Positions 1 to 10,746 of a stretch of 64,000 bases of DNA are shown here, in pieces; position 1 is the stretch's first letter, and each line of letters starts with the position of its first letter. The stretch comes from Ischnura elegans (lineage: Eukaryota; Arthropoda; Insecta; Odonata; Coenagrionidae). The notes beneath the pieces are model-generated. The model was not told where the DNA came from, searched no databases, and was given only the letters and a program-made list of their open reading frames with translations. The stretch spans positions 11,594,001 to 11,658,000 of the forward strand of contig NC_060254.1 in assembly GCF_921293095.1 (NCBI RefSeq), read 5' to 3'. The translations under genes and the position numbers were made by a program.

Positions 1-656
1 TGACCATCAGATACGAGAACGAAGCCGTGACACCATCGATTTCATACCGAAATCCTTCACAGCTTTTAGGTGCTACTCCTTACCGCATTATTAGCTATCC
101 TAAATATTCAGCCAAGTATGAAATTAAAATCTAAACAACAAATGATCATTTTCATATTTGTTTAAGTAAATTGGGATATTCATTTCTGTCGAATTTTTAT
201 TATTTTTATTTCATAAAATCACGATTAATGGGGAGGGAAACAACATTTCCTTGCATTATATTCCTTAGTCGCGCCGATGCCGAAATTGTGATGCAGACGT
301 GCAGTATTCAGTAAAAAAATAGCTTAAATTCCGTTACTGTACATTTACTAATATTATTAATGACATATAGTTATAATGATGCTATTAAATTTGGAAATTA
401 AACAGATTTTATGTGATATATTTTGTAAAATTTTGAATAGAATGAGCGGTATTTAGAATGCATCAGTCTTCAAATTCGAGGGACGGAATTTTTCAACGGA
501 TAGTAAACATGGTGGGTGAGGTGAGGTAACCTCTGGAGGAAACAAGTAGGAGAATTGATTAAGACGAAGAGAGTGCTATGCGAGGAGAAGATGTTAAAAG
601 CATTTTTAGAGAGAAGAATGTTAGGCAAGTGGGGGAGGGGCAGGTATAGAATAGGC
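1..656. other. unannotated AT-rich DNA
   Basis: I see no credible gene, RNA or repeat here. All frames are broken by stops and no conserved motif was recognised. Confidence 0.6.
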
Positions 657-950
657 TAGGGGTCTCCAAAATACGGCCCTCGGAGGGCTTTCATCCGGCC
701 CGCGCACTCGTTTCATGTAGCGCGCGATTCTCTCTCGTTTAACTCTGTGAGACGCCGCTAGGAGCATTGCAGCGCTGTACTGCACGTCAAAGTCGCCTTC
801 AACTGTTCGTAAATAAGAAATACGCCACCGGATTCTTCAGTAGACGTTGGTATCGAATACTTCAGTCATCGGCAAATTTGTTATCAGGCCCGCGGGGCGA
901 TTCGGAACTTGGAATGTGGCCCTCGTGGCCTAGTAAATTGGAGACCCCTG
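657..950. mobile_element. hAT-type MITE with 8-bp target duplication
   Basis: The left end reads TAGGGGTCTCCAA and the right end is the reverse complement of CAGGGGTCTCCAA, a terminal inverted repeat typical of hAT transposons. The 8 bases just outside are gaataggc on the left and gaataggg on the right. They match at 7 of 8 positions, as expected for the 8-bp duplication hAT elements make on insertion. The 294-bp body is far too short for a transposase, so this is a non-autonomous copy. A 75-codon open frame from 767 crosses the right end and shows no family resemblance, so I treat it as chance. Confidence 0.8.
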
Positions 951-1391
951 GAATAGGGTATTCAGATGGAATGAAAGTATTGGCCATACTGTGAGCTTAT
1001 TGGGAAGATCAACGTAAGTGGAGAACAGACCGGACCGATTTGGGAAATGTTTCACGTAAACCTATTTTAACCGGTAGAATAACGTTGCTAACAAATATTT
1101 GCCTCACTAAGCTGGAATACTTGAATGAGTGGATTTATTAAAGGCGTTGAGAGGCAAAATGTCAATAAATCCGAAGTGATGATGGAATATATTCGGAAAG
1201 AAACCTCAGCAAACGATGACCCTTTATAAGATTTAACCCAAATGCTGGACTGGATGAATGAGGGGTGAGTTCAGCCTTAACTAAGCCACATTCGAGTGAT
1301 TGTAACTATTCAGGGTAGGGAGACCAGCTGCTTTCCTCGGATCAAGTCGCACCTGGAGAATTTTGATTCTGGGATTGAGAAAGCTTGATGA
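951..1391. other. unannotated DNA
   Basis: No gene or repeat recognised between the hAT MITE and the tRNA-like sequence. Confidence 0.5.
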
Positions 1392-1449
1392 GGGAAATGA
1401 ACCCGAGACCCCTCGATCAGCAGACAAGCGTTCTACCCGCTCAAGTACC
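1392..1449 (-). repeat. degenerate tRNA-derived SINE head
   Basis: Read on the minus strand this has a box-A-like stretch (GAGCGGGTAGAACGC) and a degenerate box B (GGGTTCATTTCCC) in tRNA order and at about tRNA spacing. It lacks a clean cloverleaf, so a SINE or tRNA relic is more likely than a working tRNA gene. Confidence 0.45.
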
Positions 1450-1829
1450 ATGCTCCCCTCCTCCTTAACCGCCAACCAGTGACGTGCAATTCTTGTTACA
1501 CTAGCAGTGACGTGGGAAACGGCAGTAAAACAAAAATTCATAATACGTTACAAAGTCATTTTCATTCTCTCGGGAGGTCTCACAGACCGCTACTAAAATT
1601 CAGGGACAAATTTTCAGAAATAATTAATGAGAACGTTAAATTTTAAGAGAGTTATGTCCTTATTACACAAAATTATGACGTTCGCGAGGATTAAAGATAT
1701 TTTGTAATGGCAATTTTGAAAATTTTCCTAATTTTAGAACTCGACGGTCTCTAACACCGCACGTCACAGGTTAAGGGTTAAGACTCGCGATGTCAGAGTG
1801 ACGCCGTCCTCAGAAGCTACAACTGTCTC
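1450..1829. other. unannotated DNA
   Basis: Mostly AT-rich sequence with no recognisable gene or structural RNA. Confidence 0.5.
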
Positions 1830-2060
1830 TACTCTAAGGCTTTCAATGTTGAGTCCAAGGAGTTTTAGGTGAGTTATTAAAAATCTTCCTCCATGTTTGC
1901 ATGGAATACGCGTATGCTTGGGAAGGAGCAAGAGTTCGGCATGATAAAAAGACTAAGAGTTGAACGACCACAAGGTTTGAGCGAACCAACAAGCCGGCAG
2001 CAGATGCGCTTTGATGGCGATCAGAAGCAGTATAAAAATGCACCCGGAAAATACAGGAGA
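1830..2060 (+). repeat. dispersed repeat A, copy 1
   Basis: This stretch shares an ordered series of blocks with 3655-3860: CTAAGGCTT, GTGAGT...TAAAAAT, GGAATACGCG, TTGGGAAGGAG, CGAACCAACAAG and TATAAAAA. The two copies are diverged but collinear, so they are old copies of one repeat in the same orientation. The family was not recognised. Short open frames on both strands here are shadows of the repeat. Confidence 0.5.
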
Positions 2061-2932
2061 AATATGCATCTAGCCATAAAAATATTTTCGAAATGAGAGA
2101 TACTCCGAAAGCTCTTTGCCCCAAAGAGAACCGGATTTCACAGAGAAATAAATTACTGACAGTTGTTCCAAGAACTTAAAAAACGCAATTTTGTAAAGTA
2201 AACGAGAAAATTGCATATTAAATAGCTACTTAAATGTGCATTTTACAGGAAAATTATACGAAATCACGGAGATGGGTTTGTCACCGCCAATTCTATCACC
2301 ATGTCTCCATGATGCTCCAATTATTCTTCTATTGTTAGATCTTTTAAAAATGACACGGGAGTCTCGGCTTTACACATTTATTTGCACAAGTACAACACGA
2401 CCATGCGTGTGCTCAGGCCAGTGCTCGCATAAAATATGCCGCCTCCGGACAGGCTAGGTCGTCGTCAGTTCTCCTTCTCCTCGCGCACGCTAGCGGCGCT
2501 CCTTCCGCCACATCCGTCGTCAGCCCGACGTATCCTTCCGCCGTGATACTAGCGCGAATTCAAACGCTGCTAGCACTATAGTGGAAATGGATAAAGTATT
2601 TGTATGCTAAATTAACCAAACCATTGAAATCGAGTAAGTGGAATGACATCTTCAGGGGTGAAGACGCAATCAAATCAAAGTTATAATTGGATACCTTCGG
2701 AAAGAGACCTTGGGTAATGTGGGATCCTAAGATTATCCGCTGCTAAATACTGTCACCCGAGTTTGAAAACTAATCCTCACAGACTGCTTTTTATATTTTA
2801 AAACCAAAGACACTATATTCAAGCTTCTTTATTCCTGCGTTGGATTATGAAATGAAAACTATTTTCATTTCTGATTGAAGTTTTGCAGACTATTTATCAT
2901 AAATAAACTTCGCCATACTCTGAAGAAGCTTT
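2061..2932. other. unannotated DNA
   Basis: No gene recognised. A GC-richer patch at about 2440-2560 stands out against the AT-rich surroundings but carries no motif I can name. Confidence 0.5.
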
Positions 2933-3172
2933 CTGCACGCGAGGGTAAACGAAAGTGGGAGCAATAAAAATTAGCGCCCGAAACATCCAAAAATGAAGTT
3001 TATATATAATCATTTGGACGTTAATATTAACTAAATTACGCACTCAGAAACACAAATTCATTACTTACATTTTTATGGTTGCCTCATGAATGCATCATAT
3101 TTACGGCTTTGTAGCAAAAAAATGGATGAATGTATTTATGTAATTTCACGTAAGCCGCATTTACGCTGTAAT
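2933..3172 (+). repeat. dispersed repeat B, copy 1
   Basis: This about 240-bp block recurs at 5384-5620 in direct orientation with high similarity by eye. Shared landmarks are GGGTAAACGAAAGTGGGAGC near the start, GGACGTTAATAT in the middle and CATATTTACGGCTTTGTAGC near the end. It holds no open frame of note. The two copies lie 2.45 kb apart with unrelated DNA between them, so they are dispersed copies or an old segmental duplication. Confidence 0.8.
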
Positions 3173-3654
3173 TCCAAGTAATTTAATTTTATTACGCTTA
3201 ATTTGTATCACAGTTACTGATAAAAGTGTAAAAACGCTTTTATTCCTGAAGCAAGAATATATATGAGAGGAAGTTTTCACATCTCAAACCATATCATACT
3301 TTCATAATTATATAAGTGGAATTGCATACTCAGAAATGAATTCTGAAATAGTCTTCTACTTCCAAGCCTTTCTGGTAATATTAGGAAATATTTCTTTAGA
3401 GAGCATGGGCAACACTGACTCCTTAAGCGCATATCATCCGTGTAAAGTTATTCATCTACAGGCTTAGTAGAATTTTTATTGTTTTGAAATGAAAAAAAAA
3501 TTCTACACGATTTTATTCTCCTTCACCGGTCCCACGCTATTCCATCGTTCTCAAAGAGGCTAAAAAATTAAAAATCTAAGTCTAAAATTGTTTAATTCCT
3601 AAGCATACTATACTAGAATTCTAATTCCAAGATAGTCCTCCGAACCTACATCTA
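3173..3654. other. unannotated AT-rich DNA
   Basis: Nothing recognised beyond A/T runs. Confidence 0.5.
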
Positions 3655-3860
3655 GCTCTACCCCAAGGCTTCCGAAGGTGAGTCCTAAAAATTCTTGGCT
3701 ATGGTTGCCGGGGATACGCGAGTGCTCGGAAGGAGGCTAGGGGATTGTGGCATAAAATGCGCGCCAGGCAGACTGACCGCATGTGGCGAGCGAAGCAACA
3801 AGGCGGCCGCGCTCCGATGACGATCTAGACCAGCATAAAAACACGACCGAGGGACAACAT
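3655..3860 (+). repeat. dispersed repeat A, copy 2
   Basis: Collinear with 1830-2060 (see that entry): CCAAGGCTT, GTGAGTCCTAAAAATTC, GGGATACGCGAGTGCTCGG, GCGAGCGAAGCAACAAGGCG and CATAAAAA occur in the same order. It is GC-richer than its surroundings. Confidence 0.5.
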
Positions 3861-5383
3861 CCACTTAGTCGCGAAGGGGTCGCCATAAAAAGGAAAGGGA
3901 TCGCTCCTAGACTGCAAGGAATGGTGCCTGAATGAAAAGACAAAAAAAAACAAATAATCAGGCGAAGAATAACCCGATGTAAATAAAGCCAGGAATTCAA
4001 AACGAGACCGTGATGCGCGGCGGTATAATAATAAGACGTTGGGCAGGCGGGCGGGAGAATAATACGGAGGTTAAGGAATTTTTACAAGAGAATTGGGAAT
4101 AAAATCTGATAAGGCGAGATGTGTATCTTAGGGTAGAGGACAAAGAAATAACAAAGCGAGGAAGAGAGGGGAGCCTATTTTGAAATTGATGGGCTTTGCA
4201 AGGAATTGGGGAGCAATGGGTGAGGGGATGAGGAATGTGTGAAAATAGGGATCGTAAGTAGGAAGGCAATATAAGCGTAAAATGCTGAAAGGGTTACACT
4301 AAAGGAGGCATCGTATAATTGTAGGCCCCCGCATCAATTATGCAATAAGAGGCATCCGTCTCTCTGACAAGCCACTCATTAGTCACAGACGTGGAAAACC
4401 TCTCGGTTATTAACGCATGGTTATCATAATGTCGATAGAAGAAAAATAATTTCATGTAATTTACTCAAAATTATAGATATCCATCCAGCCATTGCTAAAC
4501 ATGATTAAAATTGCTTCATTTCTTAAGTGAACGAATTTGAAGTTGGCAATATCCATTATTTTTAATGGGCATCGCCAAAATATCATGACCATATAAAAGA
4601 TAGCATAAAATACGAAGAAAAAAGGAGTGTAACCGAAACAGTAATTAACCACTGGATGGTATAACCATGAGTAGTTTTTCAATACTCAATGGATGATTTA
4701 CTATGTTAACGGTCTCTTGGACCATACACCGGGTTGAAAGAGCCGCTATAAATCTGGAATATAAACCTAATATATGCACAGCTCGAGAAGTCTTTAATAT
4801 TATTGCATCCATATATTAGCGCTTGTGGGCATGAATAAAGAAAAAATATAACAATTTTATAAATAAACAGAACACAAATAAATATTAATTAGGTGAAGGC
4901 TTTTATTTTATAGACTCACCCATTATATTTCCAGTTATGAACGTATGAAATAAAACCGGAATGTGAAATTTGAAACATGATTTTTCTAACTGCGATTGCC
5001 TTTATGTCAAGCAAAACACATTTTGCATAATAGTATACGTGTTAGCGTTCATAGCAATTATATTTGATGGATGTAATAAAATATATTATTCAACTCATCG
5101 GATCAAAACATTTTCTTCTCTGTGGGTGGAGAGCAAAAATCACCCTGGTGTTAATATTTCCGCGTTATAAACCTCAGTTTCCGTCAATCACTTCAATACG
5201 TATTTCTGTCGCTTCCGCGTTGGTACCATTAGCTGTTCATTCACCTCTTTCCCCAAAAACGCTGATTCACTAAACTTGTATGTTCACACCCAATGATCAG
5301 TCATGAACACGCTGAATCCAATAGAGAACCTTTAGTCGAGATTTATGGAAACATCAACATTATGTAAATTTGCTTTACTTGAG
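3861..5383. other. unannotated DNA
   Basis: No gene recognised. The part at about 3990-4260 is purine-rich on the plus strand. That is why long pyrimidine-coded open frames appear on the minus strand; they show no family resemblance. Confidence 0.5.
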
Positions 5384-5620
5384 GGCTGCACGCGGGGGTA
5401 AACGAAAGTGGGAGCAATAAAAAATTAGCACCCGAAATACCCAAAAATGAAGTTCATTTATAATTATTTGGACGTTAATATCAACTTAATTACGCACTCA
5501 TAAATATGAATTCATTACTTACATTTTTATGGTTGCCTCCTGAATGCATCATATTTACGGCTTTGTAGCAACAAAATGGATGAATGTATTTATACAACTT
5601 TCACGTATGCTGCATTGACG
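5384..5620 (+). repeat. dispersed repeat B, copy 2
   Basis: Second copy of the repeat at 2933-3172, same orientation, differing by scattered substitutions and small indels. The copies diverge after the landmark TTCACGTA. Confidence 0.8.
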
Positions 5621-5955
5621 CGGCAAAAATAGGAGAAATGAATGGAGAATCACGAAAACTATAGCCTTCATAACAGAAAAAAATTTGATGACCTAAGTTC
5701 TGTCTTGTTGCGAGGGTGAAAATCAGCAGCTGCGGACGATGAGGGCTAGTGGAAAGATTAGAGTAAAAGGAGGGGAAAATTGGTGAAACGTAAGTATGAG
5801 GATACCAAAGCAAGGGGTCCATAGCATAAGCAGGCTACAGGCTAAAAATAAGGACGATAAGTTTTCGTAGGAGAAAGGCGTGCTGAGTAAGAACGCGTGC
5901 GGGCAATCACACAAGTCAAAATGAATACGAAAAATCTTGACAAATGGGCTGTTTT
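5621..5955. other. unannotated DNA
   Basis: No gene or repeat recognised. Confidence 0.5.
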
Positions 5956-6087
5956 AGTAATAAACAATTTGCCTAAGTAACCTTTTTACAGATGGAGATT
6001 CCTCTAGCTTTCAGCCGTTTGCCAAGAAAAATCCCAGCAACGACATCCAATAAATGGTGGCATTGGTAGCCTTTATCATGCGTTAGT
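5956..6087 (+). repeat. arm 1 of perfect 132-bp inverted repeat
   Basis: Every base of this 132-bp stretch is matched by the reverse complement of 6358-6489, with no mismatch found by eye. The arms are separated by 270 bp. It contains no open frame of interest. Confidence 0.9.
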
Positions 6088-6301
6088 CTTTAGATGACAA
6101 CAATTTCTCCTGAATCAAAGTAGGAATATTCAGATTATCATTACTTACTATAACACACGAAAGCCAATAAAATCTGAAAATTGTAGTCTTCAATGCTAAC
6201 GCTCCACGGAAGTCTTTTGACCAATGCTAGCACAGCCAAAGGGGTAAAATATAATTCTAGAAAATTGATAGAAAATGAATTCTTGAACAATTGTTGCTGG
6301 T

Positions 6302-6357
6302 AAAGAGGTGTTGATGGGCGAGAATTGGGGAGAAGAAAGCGGGGGGGGGGGGGGTTA
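6302..6357 (+). repeat. start of 0.7-kb tandem repeat, partial copy 0
   Basis: The segment GATGGGCGAGAATTGGGG and its flanks recur near 7050 and 8026. It ends in a run of 14 G (6341-6354), exactly where arm 2 of the perfect inverted repeat begins. After that arm the tandem-repeat sequence resumes at 6490 with more G. Confidence 0.65.
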
Positions 6358-6489
6358 ACTAACGCATGATAAAGGCTACCAATGCCACCATTTATTGGAT
6401 GTCGTTGCTGGGATTTTTCTTGGCAAACGGCTGAAAGCTAGAGGAATCTCCATCTGTAAAAAGGTTACTTAGGCAAATTGTTTATTACT
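6358..6489 (-). repeat. arm 2 of perfect 132-bp inverted repeat
   Basis: Exact reverse complement of 5956-6087. It lies inside a G-run of the tandem repeat (14 G to its left, 6 G to its right), so this arm looks like the inserted copy and 5956-6087 the source. See the findings for the biological and artefact explanations. Confidence 0.9.
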
Positions 6490-7100
6490 GGGGGGTTGGC
6501 TCGCCAGGTAATAGCGTGGGAAAGAATTACGGAAGTGTCTGCTAGGAGAATATTCCGCAAACGAATACCAACAAAATGATATAACCGATGAAAAAAATTT
6601 GGCACATTCCCATTTGCAGACGGGATTTGCGTTGAAGTCCATCACTTGACAAACCAAACTTCGCAGTTCTAGAACGCTACCTACGCCTTATAGGTTATCG
6701 CGTCAATGCTCTAGAGTTGATACCGGAATCCTGCATTTTGGCATGCTGTGCATAATGGAGATTAATTAATAAGGGTGCAATCATATTACAACATTAATAA
6801 TACTAGGAAATTAAATATTTGTCCACCCACAAGTCTATAACCAACGCCACGGAACCTACACTAGCATACTTATCCGAAGCGGAATTGACATGATCCATGT
6901 TGGCCAGATAATGAAACAAGACCGTAGTCCGATTGTTGAAGGGTATTTGAGCTAGTTGAGAGGTGATCATTTAACCAACTCTCCTCGCTAGGTGAGGGTG
7001 GAGGTCTGTATCGCAGGTCAATGTGGGCTACGAAATTGAAAGTAAAGAAGTGGAGGAGTCACTAATAAGCAAGAATCGGGGAAAAGTAAGCACGGGGAAG
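6490..7100 (+). repeat. 0.7-kb tandem repeat, copy 1
   Basis: Aligned by eye with 7110-8075. Shared landmarks in order: CCGCAAA, TTTGGCACAT, CTACCTAC.CCTTATAGGT, TAACC.ACGCCACGGAACC, GGAATTGACATGAT, GATGAAACAAGACCGT, GTCCGATTGTTG, GTGAGGGTGGA, GTATCGCAGGTC and AAGAAGTGGAGGAG. Divergence is clear, so the duplication is old. There is no coding potential. Confidence 0.8.
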
Positions 7101-7109
7101 GCTCTTTAG

Positions 7110-8075
7110 AGTATAGCCTGATGGATAAAATTGCGGACGTTACAGAAAGGTGGATTTTCCGCAAATGGATTTAAAAAAAGTGGGGTAACCTAAATAACAA
7201 GTTTGGCACATGCTTATTTGCAGATGCTATTTGCGTCCATTATACAACCAACAGGTCTTCGACGCACTGGTAACACTGCCTTTGACGGGTACCAGTGGCG
7301 CCGACCCCATGGGGCCTGCGGGGGCCTGAGCCCCCTCAAAAATTCGATATGGTTAGGAGGAAAAGATGTGTCAGACTTGTCGATTTTCCCCGGTGTGTCA
7401 AGTTATCGAGAGTCGAGTCTCATGTTGATTTCATGACTAATCTAACATTCTAAAAAATTTAAAACTCACTATTTATAAAATTTTCCGGGGCAAGACCCCC
7501 AGTATGGCCTCCCAATATTTTTTATAAGTCTGCACGCCTGACGGCTACCTACATCTTATAGGTAATCGCTCAACCCTTTAGAGTTAATAACTAAATTCTT
7601 CCGCAAAGCAGCATTTTGCTTACGAAGCGCATGCTTTAATTTAAGATAAGGGGGCAAGTTATCAAGAGTTACAACATAAAGAACCCCACGAAATTAAATA
7701 TCAATATAAATGCATTGTTTATCCACCAAAGAAGGCTTTAACCGACGCCACGGAACCAACGCTAGCATTTCCGAAGTGGAATTGACATGATATTCTCAAA
7801 TTTGAGAGAGAATGCATTATTTAATGATACGTTTTGCGCATTAAAGGTGGTCTTCCGTTGGGGTTGACCAGATGATGAAACAAGACCGTCGTCCGATTGT
7901 TGTAGGGCATTTGAGCCAGTTGAGAGGTGAGCAGATAACAGGTTATGAACTAACTCCCCTCACGAGGTGAGGGTGGACGTCAGTATCGCAGGTCGTAGGG
8001 GGCTACGAACTTGAGAGTTAAGAAGTGGAGGAGGTGCTGATAGGCGAGAATTGGGGAAGAGTAAGGATGGGGGAG
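7110..8075 (+). repeat. 0.7-kb tandem repeat, copy 2 (interrupted)
   Basis: Second full unit, same landmarks and order as 6490-7100. It is longer because a hAT-type MITE sits inside it at 7293-7540 and because of a further about 70-bp stretch near 7790-7860 that is missing from copy 1. After the MITE the shared sequence resumes at CGGCTACCTAC. Confidence 0.75.
7293..7540. mobile_element. hAT-type MITE with 8-bp target duplication
   Basis: The element starts CAGTGGCGCCGAC and ends with the reverse complement of CAGGCGTGCAGAC, so it has CAG...CTG ends as in hAT elements. The flanking 8-mers are acgggtac (7285-7292) and acggctac (7541-7548), a 7/8 match. It interrupts copy 2 of the tandem repeat relative to copy 1. 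A related copy is at 40471-40733. At 248 bp it is non-autonomous. Confidence 0.8.
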
Positions 8076-8441
8076 GCTCGCAGGATTATCGCGTCGTGGC
8101 ACAGAAATGGTGGAGAAGGAAATTACAGGGGCGCGCGGGAGAAAGATGGAAGACGACCGCTCGGGTGGATGCCTGGATGGGGTTATGATAGAGGGGAAAA
8201 ATTATAGGCACGGGGTGGGGTGGGAGGGAGGTTTTGAGTTTAATGATGGGTTTAGGAAGGGGAGGAAGACGGTGGTGGAGGAAGGGAGTCGAGGCGGGTG
8301 GAGGGAAGGGTGCAAGGGGAACCAAATTGGTGCTTTTCGGGGGTGTCTCGTAAAACCTTGAGTTTCGTCTCCGACTGCTGTTGTGGCACAAGACAACCTA
8401 CACCGCACTCAAAAGGAGCGGGAGTAGGAATTCTTTGGAGC
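8076..8441 (+). other. purine-rich strand-asymmetric tract
   Basis: The plus strand is overwhelmingly G and A (GGGAGG, GGTGGAGGAAGGG and similar). The open frames overlapping it on either strand are low-complexity products of this bias and show no domain. No gene is called. Confidence 0.5.
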
Positions 8442-8484
8442 TGACAAATCAGCCTCTTGACAAATCAGCCTCTTGACGAATCAG
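8442..8484 (+). repeat. 16-bp tandem repeat, 2.7 copies
   Basis: The unit TGACAAATCAGCCTCT occurs at 8442, 8458 and, partly, 8474 (the last copy has one substitution). Confidence 0.85.
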
Positions 8485-9640
8485 GTGTTGCGTTCTCTTC
8501 AATTATCTTCCCCAGGGACCTCCCCCCCCCCTGTAGGGATGCTACTGCTGTTTCCGCGAATGTTCAGAGAAATGGAATGATTTTCCGGCGAGGAATTTCT
8601 CGAATAACTGCTCAATTTTAACTTAATAGTACATTGTTTTATCTTTTTAGACTTTTTACGGGTAGAAAATGCGTATTTCATAGCATTGAAATTCTGTTGC
8701 AAGTCAGTCTCAAATCAGAAGTGGTTAGTGCCACACGCGTAGAGAAATGGAATGAACATAGAAGCTCCACTTCGATTTCAAGATAGATATATTAAACGAA
8801 AAAATTGATTTGAGTATCCATTTTCTCTTCCTTATGCGGATGAATTCATTAAATTTGTCCGGGAAACAATTTCGTCATACATATGTTTTACAATTTAGGT
8901 ATATAAGAAATCTAACTCCTCCCACCATGCACATGTTTATGAGCTTCCTCCGCAAAATTTATTAGTATTGCATGAATAATTTATACAAATATGAGCCAGA
9001 CAATGTGAGATAAATCTCTCAAAATGCGAGGCCCTTTAAAATTGATAGCAGAGCAAACGATGTACATCCTGGTATAAGAGGATCGCTGAAAGGAAGTACG
9101 TGCTCATTGCTTTTTGCATTTCTAATGACTTTTGATTTTCAACACGCATATTAGCCACTACTTACCGCAGCGCTTGTCGTGCAGACATAGACTTACATTG
9201 AGATAAAACGAAAATAGACTTGAAAAACTGAAACATTGAGTAAAATGCTAACTTATAAAGGTATTGATTATGACGTGGCCATCTCAATGGGGATCAAAGT
9301 AGAAAAGTCAAAGTTCTGGTGACAAAAATAATTCAAAAGGATATAATTGTCAATGTATTCCAACGTCATAAATACCTCTGTGCTTCTATGATTGAACCAT
9401 GATCCTATCATAGTTTGCCTAACGCACTGAAGATCTCCGAAGACACTCATAGTCGAATCAATACCTTACTTCATGGAAAACTGAGGTGAGAGTACGTCAA
9501 ATGATGACTAAAAAGCTGAAAAAAGGACCAAAAAGGCCACACAATGATCGTATTGACTCGTGCACTGATGAGGACTCTAAGGGGGAAAAATATTCCCAAA
9601 ATTACCAATTTCGGAGCAGAAATGGAGACGGAAGCACGTG
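8485..9640. other. unannotated AT-rich DNA
   Basis: No gene, RNA or repeat recognised. Confidence 0.5.
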
Positions 9641-10370
9641 CGTGTGGCAGACAAGACAAGAAACAAAGAAAAGAGCGTAGAGAGTGAGAGAAAGAGAAAG
9701 AAAGTTAGATGTAGAGGATGAGAGAGGAAATTGATGAGGGAAGTGGGGGAGGGACCTTGGCCTAAGTAAAAAGTAATGGAATAACATCCTCGCGATGAAG
9801 GGTCTGGAAGGCCGGAGAGGGAGAGAGAGCAAGAAAAAAATGAGAGCCGAAAAAAGCATAAATGAGGGCGGTAGGGAGAGGAGGAATAAGAAAAGGATCT
9901 GAGTTAAAGGAAATTGTTCTCGCGAGAGGATGGGCTTCGGAATTGAAAGAGTAAGAACTGAAGCGGAGAAGAAGGGGGAGGTGAGGCGTACACACAGCGG
10001 CAACGACGGAGGGAGGAGAGGAAGGTACCGAGGGAAGGGGCAAAAAATTTGAGAGGGTCCAAATGCGATGGAAAGAAGAACGGTACCTAAGTAGTAGGAG
10101 GGAGGGAAGGGTGAAGGCTGCCTTTAAAAGCGGGGACCAAACACGATGGTCTACAGTAGTAATAAAGGCAAGAGTTCTTTCGGGATTGAAATCAAGATGA
10201 TTTGAGCGGAAGAGAGATGTAGGAAGGAGGTTGGGGAAGTGGGCGTTCCCGTGGAGGGTGGGCGGGCGGGGGAGGAGGGTTAAAAAAAAATAAATAACAA
10301 AAGGCATCCCCTCTCTCGCCCAGAAGGGTGGAGGGGTTTCAGTGGAAGGGAAGAGGATGTGTCGGCGAAA
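9641..10370 (+). other. long purine-rich block
   Basis: Over about 700 bp the plus strand is dominated by G and A (for example GGGGGAGGTGAGG). The 181-codon and 133-codon minus-strand open frames here are Leu/Pro/Ser/Phe-rich translations of the pyrimidine strand with no recognisable domain, so I do not call them genes. Similar but not clearly homologous blocks occur at 8.1, 24.6, 36.9 and 45.4 kb. Confidence 0.5.
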
Positions 10371-10456
10371 CGGCAGAGGTTAGGCTGAGGTTACACTGCA
10401 AGGCCTTCCTCTTGACCAATTTGAAGTTCTTCCAAATGGCATTAGTTTAAAAAATA

Positions 10457-10746
10457 CCAGGTGAGTTCAAAAATTAATGCAACACCTTTTTTCACGGCCA
10501 ATTTTGGTTGGAAAAACTTGAAATTTCTTGTGGGACATTTTCAAACATTCCCGCTTCGTCTCGTGCAGTTGCTTTGATTTCCGATAGATGACCACGCTAT
10601 ATAGAGATGTTAAAATGGCGTCTGTAACGGGGGTGGGTTCCAAGCAACGTGCAGTGATTGAGTTTCTTTGAGCGGAAAACCATGGGCATCTCAGGTATTC
10701 ATAGGTGCTTTCGCCATGTCTACAGCCAATGCTGAATAAAACAGCC
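10457..10746 (+). pseudogene. truncated mariner transposase 5' end
   Basis: The left end follows a TA at 10455-10456, the mariner target. Next come a mariner-like terminal repeat (GTGAGTTCAAAAATTAATGC) and a 5' leader. A transposase start codon lies at 10615-10617. The first codons read MASVTGVGSKQRAVIEFL, which I recognise as the N-terminal helix-turn-helix start of mariner transposases of the SETMAR-like kind. A TGA at 10669-10671 interrupts it, and an extra base just after (in CATGGGCATC) shifts the frame. The sequence then continues as the second part of the DNA-binding domain (ISGIHR). Homology fades near 10746 and no right terminal repeat was found. The copy therefore lacks the catalytic domain and is dead. 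Confidence 0.8.

Noticed and set aside
9602..10307. 133- and 181-codon minus-strand open frames
   Set aside because: They are translations of a pyrimidine-rich strand, rich in Leu, Pro, Ser and Phe, with no domain. Stop-poor composition explains their length.
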